Positions 1-6,648 of a stretch of 20,810 bases of DNA are shown here, in pieces. Position 1 is the stretch's first letter; each line of letters opens with the position of its first letter. Below the pieces are notes generated by a model, which was given only the letters and a program-made list of their open reading frames with translations, was not told the DNA's origin and ran no database searches. Made by a program: the position numbers and the translations under genes. Source of the DNA: a virus; the IMG/VR virus record IMGVR_UViG_3300048583_000576, positions 1 to 20,810 of that record. The stretch is one strand, 5' to 3'.

Positions 1-831
1 TTATAAATCAGTATTTTCAGGGGTTTCACCCACAATTTCTACTTCTTGAGTAGTAACTGAAGATGTGGCAATAATATTAGATTGTTCTTTAATGCTATTT
101 AAATTAGCTTGTACAGCATCATCAGCGTCAACTATTAATGATTTATATTTAGCTTCTTTTGAAATAGAAATAATTTTTATCCCTTTATATCTAACTTCTG
201 GAGGCGCTATTAATTTTACAAATTCATCGTAGCTATAACTCTCTTTAAGTCCTCCATTTTCGTATCTTTTTTTAGTTTCAGGATTGTCGTAAAATTTTTT
301 ATATTTATCTTGATCAAAATTTTTTGCAGATTCAATATCCCAGTCATAAAATTTTTCTTGCTTAATATCTTCAGAGTTAACTATATATTTGATAATTGTT
401 TCAAGAGTTTCAATAAAATATTTAGTTCTTTCTCTAGCAAGATTAGGATGTTCTAAATTTTCTTCGTAAAGGAATGAATAAAACATAAAAGCTTCAAAAG
501 AAAATGATAAAGGTGGATGGACAGCATGTAATAATTGAGGAATAATAACCCCAACAAACCCGCCATTTATTACTTCTGCTATATAATCTGTGTCATCATC
601 CAAATTTAGAGATTCTATGATTTTGTTTGTTGCGTACGTTCCCATAATAGCCGCCGGTATAACTTCAAAGCCTTTTAGCCTAACTTCTATTCCGTTTATT
701 GGGATTCCGAATTTAAAGAGATGGGCGGTTGATGCCATTAAGCATGTTTGTAAAAAACCTATAGCGCTATAAGACATGCCCGGTTCATTTTCCTGGGTTC
801 TAATATTTTTTTGAGTGTTAGTTGCAGCCAT
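1..831 (-). CDS. Hypothetical protein with hydrophobic N-terminal half
   Basis: A complete 276 aa ORF with TAA at 3-1 and ATG at 831-829, preceded by a good AGGAG ribosome site 6 nt upstream. I do not recognise the family. The first ~120 residues hold several moderately hydrophobic stretches (about 21-44, 53-68 and 85-120, the last with the motif HAVHPPLSFSFEAFMFYSFLY shortened here to HPPLSF), which could be membrane-associated helices. The rest (about 125-276) is charged and hydrophilic, with many Lys, Glu and Tyr, and ends in an acidic tail. No signal peptide is evident. It is divergent from the GTA holin/endolysin operon and shares its ~125 nt upstream region, which contains a sigma70-like promoter for this gene and a TTAA-N7-TTAA motif. 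Its function is unknown, and a membrane or secreted host-interaction protein is only a guess. Confidence 0.75.
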   Translation of the reverse strand: MAATNTQKNIRTQENEPGMSYSAIGFLQTCLMASTAHLFKFGIPINGIEVRLKGFEVIPAAIMGTYATNKIIESLNLDDDTDYIAEVINGGFVGVIIPQLLHAVHPPLSFSFEAFMFYSFLYEENLEHPNLARERTKYFIETLETIIKYIVNSEDIKQEKFYDWDIESAKNFDQDKYKKFYDNPETKKRYENGGLKESYSYDEFVKLIAPPEVRYKGIKIISISKEAKYKSLIVDADDAVQANLNSIKEQSNIIATSSVTTQEVEIVGETPENTDL

Positions 832-873
832 GAAAGCTCCTATTTTATTAAGATTAAAACTGATTAACGGAAA

Positions 874-888
874 TTAATAGTAATTTAA
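874..888. promoter_or_regulatory. Candidate CtrA box in the divergent region
   Basis: The sequence TTAA-N7-TTAA begins 83 nt upstream of the holin ATG at 957 and just downstream of the minus-strand promoter at 897-925. This is the known binding form of the alphaproteobacterial response regulator CtrA. A CATAAT at 899-904 could be a plus-strand -10. The spacing from the holin ATG matches that of similar motifs before four other genes in this window (72-93 nt). The region is AT-rich, so chance occurrence is possible. Confidence 0.4.
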
Positions 889-896
889 TTACAAAG

Positions 897-925
897 AACA
901 TAATAAACATTAATTTTTATGTCAA
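897..925 (-). promoter_or_regulatory. Sigma70-like promoter for the minus-strand gene 1-831
   Basis: Read on the minus strand, a perfect -35 TTGACA (925-920) is followed by a 17 nt spacer and the -10 TATGTT (902-897). The predicted transcription start lies about 60 nt upstream of the ATG at 831. Confidence 0.55.
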
Positions 926-956
926 TAAATAAATTAAAAAAAATAATGAGGGAAAT

Positions 957-1406
957 ATGATAACTTTACTTGCATCAATTGCCGGGTTTTTTACAGCAAT
1001 TATTCCTGATATTTTAAAAATCTTCACTGATCATAATGATAAAAAGCACGAACTGGCAATGATGGATCATCAGATCAGAATGCAAGAGCATAGTATTGAT
1101 CGACGTCTGGAAAAGGTAAAGAGCGATTCAGAGGCAATACAAGTAAAAGCATTATACCATACGTTCAAAAGGGGTATTATTTGGGCTGATGCTTTAAATG
1201 CATCTGTTCGTCCTGTTTTGGCATACTTCTTTTTTGGTCTTTATGCGCTGATAAAATATTTTCAATTCACGATGATTGTGGGATTAGCAGACCATAATTT
1301 ATTACTTAAAAATTTATGGACTATAGATGATCAGGCAATTTTCGCAGGCATTATCAGCTTTTATTTCGGACAAAGAACAATGGCAAAAAGAGCGAGGGAT
1401 AGATGA
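957..1406 (+). CDS. GTA-type 3TM holin
   Basis: This 149 aa protein resembles the three-transmembrane holin family linked to gene transfer agent release. A short hydrophobic N-terminal segment (about 1-24) is followed by a charged, helical stretch rich in Lys, Glu, His and Met (about 27-65). The conserved block NASVRPVLAYFFFGLYAL (about 81-98) opens the second membrane segment, and a third segment near the C terminus carries the typical SFYFGQRTMAKR motif. Holins form inner-membrane holes that let a cytoplasmic endolysin reach peptidoglycan. The ATG at 957 has a GAGGGA ribosome site. The stop codon overlaps the start of the endolysin gene by 4 nt (ATGA), so the two are translationally coupled. 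A candidate CtrA box lies 83 nt upstream of the start. Confidence 0.85.
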   Translation: MITLLASIAGFFTAIIPDILKIFTDHNDKKHELAMMDHQIRMQEHSIDRRLEKVKSDSEAIQVKALYHTFKRGIIWADALNASVRPVLAYFFFGLYALIKYFQFTMIVGLADHNLLLKNLWTIDDQAIFAGIISFYFGQRTMAKRARDR

Positions 1407-1849
1407 AATTATTTGTTTCTGAATCAGGTATTAAATTTATTAAGTCATTTGAATCATATTCATCACAAATTTACATTTGTCAGGCCGGTTATCGTACTAT
1501 CGGTTACGGTCATTTACTCAAAGATGATGAAAATTTTCGATATTTAAGTAAAGCAGAAGCTGAAGATCTGTTGGAGCAAGATTTATTTTTTGCGCAAAGA
1601 GCTGTTCTTCGTTTAATACACCAAGACCTAAAACAGCATCAATTGGATATGTTGGTTTCATTTACATTTAATTTAGGTGTAGGGGCATTACAGCGTTCTG
1701 CTTTACGTTCCAGAATTAACAGAGGTGAAAATATATACGTTCAACAGGAATTTGAGCGTTGGATTTATGCTAAAGGCAAAATTTTGCCGGGACTGGTACG
1801 TCGCCGTCGTTGGGAAGCTCAAATTTATTTAGGAGGATATAATGCATAA
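1403..1849 (+). CDS. Phage-type lysozyme (GH24 endolysin)
   Basis: This 148 aa protein is a T4/P21-type lysozyme that cleaves the glycan strands of peptidoglycan. The active-site pattern is visible: Glu17 in KSFES, Cys26 in YICQAG and Thr32 in TIGYGH, giving the E-X8-D/C-X5-T spacing of the family, with the Cys variant in place of Asp. The motifs VSFTFNLGVGAL (about 86-97) and LPGLVRRRRWEAQIYLGG near the C terminus are also typical of GH24. There is no signal or SAR peptide at the N terminus, so export should depend on the holin encoded immediately upstream, with which it overlaps by 4 nt. The gp10-like gene begins inside its last codons, so lysis and tail genes form one operon. The length is normal for the family. 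Confidence 0.92.
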   Translation: MKLFVSESGIKFIKSFESYSSQIYICQAGYRTIGYGHLLKDDENFRYLSKAEAEDLLEQDLFFAQRAVLRLIHQDLKQHQLDMLVSFTFNLGVGALQRSALRSRINRGENIYVQQEFERWIYAKGKILPGLVRRRRWEAQIYLGGYNA

Positions 1850-2159
1850 TATAAACAGAGGAGAGTTTACAATTAAATTTCTATCACAAACTTTAACATT
1901 ACGTCCAAGTTTTCAAGCTTTGTGTGAAATTGAATCAATTTTAGGTAAAAGCATTATAAAAGCGTTGATTGATTTTGAACAGGAGCAGCTTCAGCTAGTA
2001 AAGATTGCAGGAGTTATTAAAGTCGGAGCAAAGGCTTATGACGGAACAATATTAACAGATGATCAGCTAGGTCAACTTATTGAAGAAAAGGGCTTATTAA
2101 ATATTTTGCCTGATATTGCCAAATTTTTATCAATTACGATTGGTGTGGATAGGGAGTAA
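1842..2159 (+). CDS. GTA gp10-like tail assembly chaperone
   Basis: This 105 aa protein matches the gene transfer agent family of tail assembly chaperones (the gp10 position in Rhodobacter GTA). Family-like features are the opening RGEFTIKF, the LRPSFQALCEIESILGKS helix (about 23-40) and a helical middle about binding or regulating a phage-like tail (AGVIKVGAKAYDG, about 56-68). Such proteins are thought to bind the tape measure or tail tube during tail assembly. The start is supported by a near-perfect AGGAGG five nt before the ATG. The gene overlaps the endolysin end by 8 nt and is followed after 2 nt by the tape-measure gene. Family assignment is by motif recognition; the role is taken from the family. 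Confidence 0.8.
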   Translation: MHNINRGEFTIKFLSQTLTLRPSFQALCEIESILGKSIIKALIDFEQEQLQLVKIAGVIKVGAKAYDGTILTDDQLGQLIEEKGLLNILPDIAKFLSITIGVDRE

Positions 2160-2161
2160 CT

Positions 2162-2686
2162 ATGAAATGTGAAGATGATTTATTTGTCATTACCAATAGA
2201 CTTAAGCGAGACTTACATGGTTTAGCCGGTGATATTAGTAATCTTAAGCGTATTATCGATAATTGTAAAATAAGTGGAGAAAAATTACGTTTTAGTCATT
2301 ATTTTAATTTTGACGGCTATACAAAAAATATTATTAACGGCTTTAGTAATCAATTAGCTCAAAATATTACCGGGGTTACTCCCTATAACTATAGTAAAAT
2401 GTTTGGTAAAATGATGGCAGATATGTTAGTTTCACCGCGTGCCGGCGGCGGTAATGTATCTTCCGGTGCGGCATATCTTGTTGGTGAGCGTGGCCCTGAA
2501 TTATTTGTTCCTACTGTCAGCGGTAACGTGATTTCTAATAATCAGTTAAATTCTTCTGCAAATGGCCGTCCTATTAATTTAGTGATGAATATAAATGCTT
2601 CTGACGGAGAGTCTTTTAGAAAATCTCAAAGTCAAATTATGGCAGAAATTATACAAGCTTTACGCCATGCGAACCGCAATTTGTAG
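2162..2686 (+). CDS. Short GTA gp11-like tail tape measure protein
   Basis: This 174 aa protein fits the very short tape measure proteins of GTAs, which set the length of a short tail. The N-terminal ~45 residues are helical and charged. The C-terminal part contains the highly typical phage tape-measure signature AYLVGERGPELFVPT (about 104-118), preceded by a Gly-rich PRAGGGNVSSG stretch and followed by a segment rich in Asn and Ser. The last ~30 residues resemble the MNINASDGESFRKSQ block seen in tape-measure C termini. It starts 2 nt after the gp10-like gene, so the two are co-translated. Compared with the roughly 200 residues usual for GTA gp11 it is slightly shortened, mainly in the N-terminal half, and could still be functional. 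Confidence 0.82.
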   Translation: MKCEDDLFVITNRLKRDLHGLAGDISNLKRIIDNCKISGEKLRFSHYFNFDGYTKNIINGFSNQLAQNITGVTPYNYSKMFGKMMADMLVSPRAGGGNVSSGAAYLVGERGPELFVPTVSGNVISNNQLNSSANGRPINLVMNINASDGESFRKSQSQIMAEIIQALRHANRNL

Positions 2687-2999
2687 GGCATTAGTTGGTG
2701 GTTATAAATAAAAAACGATAATAAATTCAAAAAAATTTTATTATATGTTGTTTTTTCAATATTTTTCATTATTATTCGCATAGAAGTAGAAGTTTGTCTT
2801 TAGAAAGTAATCTAAAGTTGTTTTCTTACTAATAAATATTTTATTATTCTTATTTTTTAGAAAGAAATTTAGCTTTAATATCAGCTTTAAAATTATCAAC
2901 AGACAAAACTTTTTCTTAATTTAAACGATAATAAAAACTAAAATTTATTATTAATATTAATAATTTAGATAACTATTTATATTATAAGTTAATAAAAAA
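2687..2999. other. AT-rich intergenic region, no gene seen
   Basis: About 310 nt of very AT-rich DNA separate the tape-measure gene from the small tail chaperone. I see no ORF with coding character, no RNA gene and no palindromic repeat of the kind found elsewhere in the window. The only structure is a weak terminator-like hairpin near 2718-2756. Confidence 0.5.
2718..2756 (+). terminator. Possible weak intrinsic terminator after the lysis/tail operon
   Basis: ATAATAAA at 2718-2725 is perfectly complementary to TTTATTAT at 2737-2744, with an 11 nt loop and a T run at 2751-2756. The stem is purely A/T and there is a short gap before the T run, so this is a weak candidate only. Confidence 0.3.
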
Positions 3000-3215
3000 A
3001 TGCAAAAAAGCCATAAAAATGAAATTCCTTGGAAAAAGATGCTTTGCACAGCTGTTTATACTCTAAACATAAGTCCGGCTTGCTTTTGGCAATTAACAAT
3101 GCCTGAATTCCTGGAATTGGTACTGTGTCATAAAAGTCACAATAACATAAATTTTTCAAATTTAAGGCTTGAATTATTTGAATTAATGAATAAAAATAAA
3201 GACTTTAAGTTATAA
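3000..3215 (+). CDS. GTA gp10.1-like phage tail assembly chaperone (TAC_6 type)
   Basis: This 71 aa protein matches the small tail assembly chaperone family found between gp10 and gp11 in Rhodobacter-type GTAs. The core is IPWKKMLCTAVYTLNISP followed by ACFWQLTMPEFLELVL (about 9-42), reproducing the family pattern of a Pro-Trp, a helix, a SP..FW.LT motif and a terminal Glu-Leu helix. The C-terminal ~30 residues are an extension with no recognised motif. There is no convincing ribosome site in front of the ATG at 3000, and the next in-frame ATG would cut into the conserved core, so 3000 is the best start. Unlike the canonical order, it lies after gp11, separated from it by ~310 nt. Confidence 0.72.
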   Translation: MQKSHKNEIPWKKMLCTAVYTLNISPACFWQLTMPEFLELVLCHKSHNNINFSNLRLELFELMNKNKDFKL

Positions 3216-3251
3216 TTATAAATGGTACTATAAAAAATTGGAGGAATTAGT

Positions 3252-3665
3252 ATGCCAACAGGACCGAAGAAAAGTTTATTTAATTTTGTAAATAAATTAA
3301 AGAAAAACGTTAATAATATGTTTAACAATGACATTCATATAGAGGAGTACAAAGATATGAATACTACAATTAAACCTAAAGTTGCGGCTAAGAAAAAAAC
3401 CGTTACTAAAAAGATTGCAGCTAAAAAAACTGCAATTAAGAAGGAAGTGACTAAAAAAGCTAAAGACGTAGTCAAGAAAGCTAAGAGTGTCGTCAAAAAA
3501 GCTGTTGCAAAAAAACCTACAGTTAAAAAAGCGGCGGCTAAAAAGCCTACTGTTAAAAAAACAGCAGCAAAGAAACCTGCTGCTAAAAAAGTAGTAGCTA
3601 AAAAAACAGTTACAAAAAAACCTACTGTAAAGAAAACCGTTGCTAAAAAACCTTCTAGCAAGTAG
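3252..3665 (+). CDS. Histone H1-like Lys/Ala/Pro-rich DNA-binding protein
   Basis: This 137 aa, extremely basic protein consists from about residue 40 onward of degenerate AAKKP(T/A)VKK-type repeats, like the C-terminal tails of eukaryotic histone H1 and the bacterial H1-like proteins Hc1/Hc2. Such proteins bind and condense DNA. The ATG at 3252 has a strong GGAGGA site, giving an extra 35 aa N-terminal segment with a basic amphipathic helix. A second in-frame ATG at 3357 has its own GAGGAG site 9 nt upstream and would give a 102 aa product of almost pure repeat. The gene is coupled to the ankyrin gene, whose ATG lies 2 nt after this stop. It may act on the bacterial nucleoid, on packaged DNA or, if secreted, on host chromatin. 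The sequence does not decide between these. Confidence 0.82.
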   Translation: MPTGPKKSLFNFVNKLKKNVNNMFNNDIHIEEYKDMNTTIKPKVAAKKKTVTKKIAAKKTAIKKEVTKKAKDVVKKAKSVVKKAVAKKPTVKKAAAKKPTVKKTAAKKPAAKKVVAKKTVTKKPTVKKTVAKKPSSK

Positions 3666-3667
3666 TC

Positions 3668-4795
3668 ATGAGTGCTGATAATGCACTACATGTTTTAATT
3701 AAAAAGGGTTTAATTCGTGAAGCTCTTGATCTAATTAATTCCGGCACATGGCTTGAAGAAAGAGACGGTCAAGAGCAAACTTCTTTAATACTTGCTGTTA
3801 AAGGCGGTTACGTTGATCTTGTCAAAGCGCTGATTTTAAAAGGCGCAGATCTTAATAAAAAAGATAAATACGGTCGTACCGCACTTCACTATGCAGCATT
3901 GTCTCGCTCTGAAGAAATTTCCGGTATGCTCATTAAAGCAGGTGCTAACCCTTTGCTTAAGGATAAACAAAGAAAAATAGCAAGTCAGCATATAACAAAG
4001 GGCACTGCTTTATATGATCTCTTAAAAAAAGCTGAGAAAGAAAGAAGAAAAATTTTAAAAACAAAAGCTAAAGAGTTAGAAAATAAACGAAAAAGTATTT
4101 CAGGTAAGAGCAAAGATTTAAATACAGAATTGGCAAGAGCGATAGGTAAACGCGATATAGAATCAATTCTTAAGCTTATTAATATGGGAGCAGATATTAA
4201 TACGCATGCTTTAAATGGTCATACTGCATTACATGTGGCTTTAGAAAAAGGAAAAGGAGCAATTGCTCAGCGACTGGTTGATCGGGGAGCAAGTACGTTA
4301 GCAGCAGATAATTCAGGTAATACTCCGCTTATGTTGGCGCAAAAAAAGGGCATAACTATTATTACTCCTCAGTCTAATGTTTCTGTTCCTAATAAAATTT
4401 CTCAACCGAAACATCCGGAAGTGAGTTCAATAATAAAAGCTCCTAAAACACCGATTATTAAACAAACTAATATAGAAGCTAAAAAACCAGTTTTAAAGCA
4501 AACTACTAATATAGATGTTAAAGATAAAGTACCGGTTGGTCCTAGGCAACAACATGTTGAAGTAAGTGTGAAGGATACATCAACTGTTCATCAATCGCAG
4601 TCTTATTCTAAGGGGAGTGTTAATCACAAGCAGGATTTACCTAAACCGACAGGTGATATGAAAATAGCTATACAATCAGCACTTAAAATTACTTTAGTAT
4701 CAGGTATAGAAAAAGCTTCACATGCAAAGCCGTTAATTCCGAATGCAACCCCATCTGCCGGCGTTCGATCATCAAATATTATCAAAAAATTATAG
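3668..4795 (+). CDS. Ankyrin-repeat protein
   Basis: This 375 aa protein contains two blocks of ankyrin repeats, which are protein-binding modules common in Rickettsiales effectors. The first block (about 1-118) includes QTSLILAVKGGYVDLVKALI and GRTALHYAAL with the GADLNKKDKY turn. The second (about 150-240) includes GHTALHVALEKGKGAIAQRL and GNTPLMLAQKKG. Between them lies a Lys/Glu-rich coiled-coil-like linker (about 119-148). From about 240 on the protein is low-complexity, rich in Lys, Pro, Gln, Ser and Thr, and has a basic C terminus, which would suit a secretion signal but does not prove one. It has no signal peptide. It starts 2 nt after the H1-like gene, so the two are probably co-expressed, and it ends before a strong terminator. 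Confidence 0.9.
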   Translation: MSADNALHVLIKKGLIREALDLINSGTWLEERDGQEQTSLILAVKGGYVDLVKALILKGADLNKKDKYGRTALHYAALSRSEEISGMLIKAGANPLLKDKQRKIASQHITKGTALYDLLKKAEKERRKILKTKAKELENKRKSISGKSKDLNTELARAIGKRDIESILKLINMGADINTHALNGHTALHVALEKGKGAIAQRLVDRGASTLAADNSGNTPLMLAQKKGITIITPQSNVSVPNKISQPKHPEVSSIIKAPKTPIIKQTNIEAKKPVLKQTTNIDVKDKVPVGPRQQHVEVSVKDTSTVHQSQSYSKGSVNHKQDLPKPTGDMKIAIQSALKITLVSGIEKASHAKPLIPNATPSAGVRSSNIIKKL

Positions 4796-4827
4796 TAATA
4801 ATGCAGGAAGTTAATTCTGCTTTATAG

Positions 4828-4849
4828 GTCGCTTTTAGCGACTTTTTTT
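4828..4849 (+). terminator. Intrinsic terminator after the H1-like/ankyrin pair
   Basis: A perfect 6 bp stem, GTCGCT (4828-4833) with AGCGAC (4837-4842), has a TTT loop and is followed at once by seven T residues. A second hairpin with one G-U pair lies just upstream (GCAGGA 4803-4808 with TTCTGC 4815-4820). This is the clearest terminator in the window. It implies that the capsid gene 23 nt downstream needs its own promoter or read-through. Confidence 0.85.
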
Positions 4850-4871
4850 CACATTTAATTTGGAGGTGTAA

Positions 4872-6053
4872 ATGCAAATTATACAAATTTCTGAACGAGT
4901 TGACCAACTTGCAAGAGCTTGGGAACAGTTCAAATCTATAAATGACAGTAGATTATCACAAATTGAAAAAAAAGGTAATGCTGACCCTTTGGTTGAAGAA
5001 CAGCTTAAGAAGATAGACCAAGCGCTTTGCGACTATAGAGCTCGTCTTAGTCAGCTGGAAACAGTCACGTCGCGACCTGAATTAGGTTTAAACCACTCAA
5101 TATCTAATGAAGATTTACAGCATCAACAGTCTTTTACTCAATATCTTCGTAAAGGGATTGATCGTGATTTATCCGGATTACAGCAAAAATCACTATCTAC
5201 TGTTATAGAATCTGATGGAGGGTATTTGGTTACAGCCAAAATGTCTAAACAGATTATCAGCAATATTGAAGCTAGTTCAGTGATGCGTCATTTAGCGTCA
5301 TCTGAAACGATTTCCAGTGATTCATTAGATATGCTTGAGGAAAGTGATGAGGCTGGAGCAGGTTGGGTTGCAGAAACTGCCGCTCGTGATGATACTAAAA
5401 CCCCGCAAATCAGCAAGCGACGAATATTGGTTCATGAATTATATGCACAGCCAAAAGCCACGCAAAAGCTGATTGATGATGCGGCGATCGATATCGGTCA
5501 ATGGCTATCAGAGAAAATTTCCAATAGTTTTACTGCTATTGAAAATAAAGCTTTTCTTCTTGGTGATGGAAAAGGCAAGCCAAGAGGTATTTTAACTCAT
5601 GCTGCCAGTAAGATAGATCAAATTAATGTAGAAGCTAAAATCACGACTGATAATCTGATTAATCTCTACTATGCTCTGGATAGTAAGTTTGCTGCTCGTG
5701 CCGGTTTTTTAATGCATCGCAATATGCTGCAGGCTATTCGGTTGTTGAAGGATCCGACTAGCGGTCAGTATCTATGGTCACCTGCGCTTTCTGTCGGTGC
5801 TGCTGATACTTTACTCGGTGCTAGGATTTTTGAATCTGCAGACATGCCTTTACCGACGGAAGGCAACATCGCTATAGCTTTTGCTGATTTTAAAGCTGCA
5901 TATAAAATTGTTGATCGTTCGGGTATTAGAGTACTACGAGACCCTTTTACCGATAAACCGTTTGTGAAATTCTACACCACGAAGCGAGTAGGCGGCGATA
6001 TGATGAACTTCTCAGCGGTTAAACTGCTAAAAATCTCAGGAAAAGGTAAGTAA
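4872..6053 (+). CDS. HK97-type major capsid protein (GTA gp5-like)
   Basis: This 393 aa protein is a phage/GTA major capsid protein of the HK97 fold. Residues ~1-75 are charged and coiled-coil-like, corresponding to the scaffolding delta domain that the prohead protease removes. The mature part starts near the YLRKGIDRDL block and shows family features such as ESDGGYLVTAKMSKQI (about 114-129), AGAGWVAETAARDDTKTPQ (about 161-179), AFLLGDGKGKPRGIL (about 227-241) and the C-terminal DRSGIRVLRDPFTDKPFVKF strand region. The length matches GTA gp5. The start has a GGAGGT ribosome site 4 nt upstream. Portal and protease, normally next to it, lie 4.7 kb and 11 kb downstream here. Palindromic repeats begin ~20 nt after its stop. 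Confidence 0.93.
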   Translation: MQIIQISERVDQLARAWEQFKSINDSRLSQIEKKGNADPLVEEQLKKIDQALCDYRARLSQLETVTSRPELGLNHSISNEDLQHQQSFTQYLRKGIDRDLSGLQQKSLSTVIESDGGYLVTAKMSKQIISNIEASSVMRHLASSETISSDSLDMLEESDEAGAGWVAETAARDDTKTPQISKRRILVHELYAQPKATQKLIDDAAIDIGQWLSEKISNSFTAIENKAFLLGDGKGKPRGILTHAASKIDQINVEAKITTDNLINLYYALDSKFAARAGFLMHRNMLQAIRLLKDPTSGQYLWSPALSVGAADTLLGARIFESADMPLPTEGNIAIAFADFKAAYKIVDRSGIRVLRDPFTDKPFVKFYTTKRVGGDMMNFSAVKLLKISGKGK

Positions 6054-6074
6054 TTTGAATGCAATTATTAAGTT

Positions 6075-6304
6075 GTGTGGATCCCGGCTTTCGCCGGGAT
6101 GACACTCGTTTTAGATGTCATTCTGACGTAAGTTGGAATCCACCAGGTAAGTCTGTCATTCCTGCGAAGGCAGGAATCTAAAAACTAATTACGTAGTGTT
6201 AAAGCATAGAACGAAAGCAGTATCTGAACGGAAAGATTTGTACACTATATAACATAATAAAGAATTATTAAGCTGGATGGATCCCGGCCTACGCCGGGAT
6301 GACA
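6075..6304. repeat. Palindromic repeat cluster 1 (two hairpin types plus linker)
   Basis: There are three perfect hairpins. ATCCCGGC/GCCGGGAT (type A) lies at 6081-6088/6093-6100 and again at 6281-6288/6293-6300. ATTCCTGC/GCAGGAAT (type B) lies at 6158-6165/6170-6177. All have 4 nt loops. A degenerate copy lies at about 6117-6141. The last A and B hairpins are joined by a ~100 nt linker containing a TATAACATAATAAAGAATT-like core, which recurs in the other repeat clusters. The type resembles Rickettsia palindromic elements. The final hairpin supplies the start codon of the small ORF at 6299. Confidence 0.85.
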
Positions 6305-6496
6305 GTTGTTCGGATTATAGCCCAAGGTTATGAAATTGTAGGAGAGCCAATTGTTGTTCATTCTACTAAAAAAATATATCCGTCAGTAAAAGAATTTTCT
6401 AAGTCTTATAATTTTTCCTTTCATATTATATATGAAAAACTCGAAAAAAGAAAAACACCGGACGAAATAATCGAATTTTATGATAAAAAACGATAA
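6299..6496 (+). CDS. Small ORF starting inside a palindromic repeat; possible gene remnant
   Basis: This 65 aa ORF has its ATG in the last bases of a type A hairpin (6281-6300). The reading frame extends upstream through the hairpin as WIPAYAGMT to a stop at 6269-6271, and there is no ribosome site. The rest has normal protein character: an N-terminal strand-rich part (RIIAQGYEIVGEPIVVHS) and then KIYPSVKEFSKSYNFSFHII and a KTPDEIIEFY end. The latter pattern recalls small helix-turn-helix modules of the NUMOD/IENR type (S..E......S...I...L), but this is a weak resemblance. The gene may be a fragment whose 5' end was replaced by the repeat, or a functional gene captured by it. Function unknown. 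Confidence 0.45.
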   Translation: MTVVRIIAQGYEIVGEPIVVHSTKKIYPSVKEFSKSYNFSFHIIYEKLEKRKTPDEIIEFYDKKR

Positions 6497-6648
6497 CATA
6501 TAACCGTCAAAAAGATAGTGAAGAAAACTTAATTTTTAGCTGCAGACAAAATACTACTTCCTCAATATAGATTTTATACTAATTTGTTTTTACATTTTAT
6601 ATAAAGCATTTTAGAATAATTTAATTAAAATTGATAAAATGGGGAAAA

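Noticed and set aside
3335-3661. A 108 aa minus-strand ORF rich in Phe, Leu, Ala and Val
   Set aside because: It is the mirror of the Lys/Ala/Pro repeat of the H1-like gene (AAA/AAG codons read as TTT/CTT). It has no ribosome site, and the hydrophobic pattern is a by-product of the repeat.
6075-6178. GC-rich hairpins as intrinsic terminators of the capsid gene
   Set aside because: The stems are strong, but no T run follows and the same elements occur in both orientations and in tandem, so they are annotated as repeats. A secondary role as transcript ends is not excluded.
6299-6496. A toxin-antitoxin partner or regulator
   Set aside because: The ORF is small and single, with no partner gene and only a weak helix-turn-helix resemblance; calling it a toxin-antitoxin gene would be unsupported.
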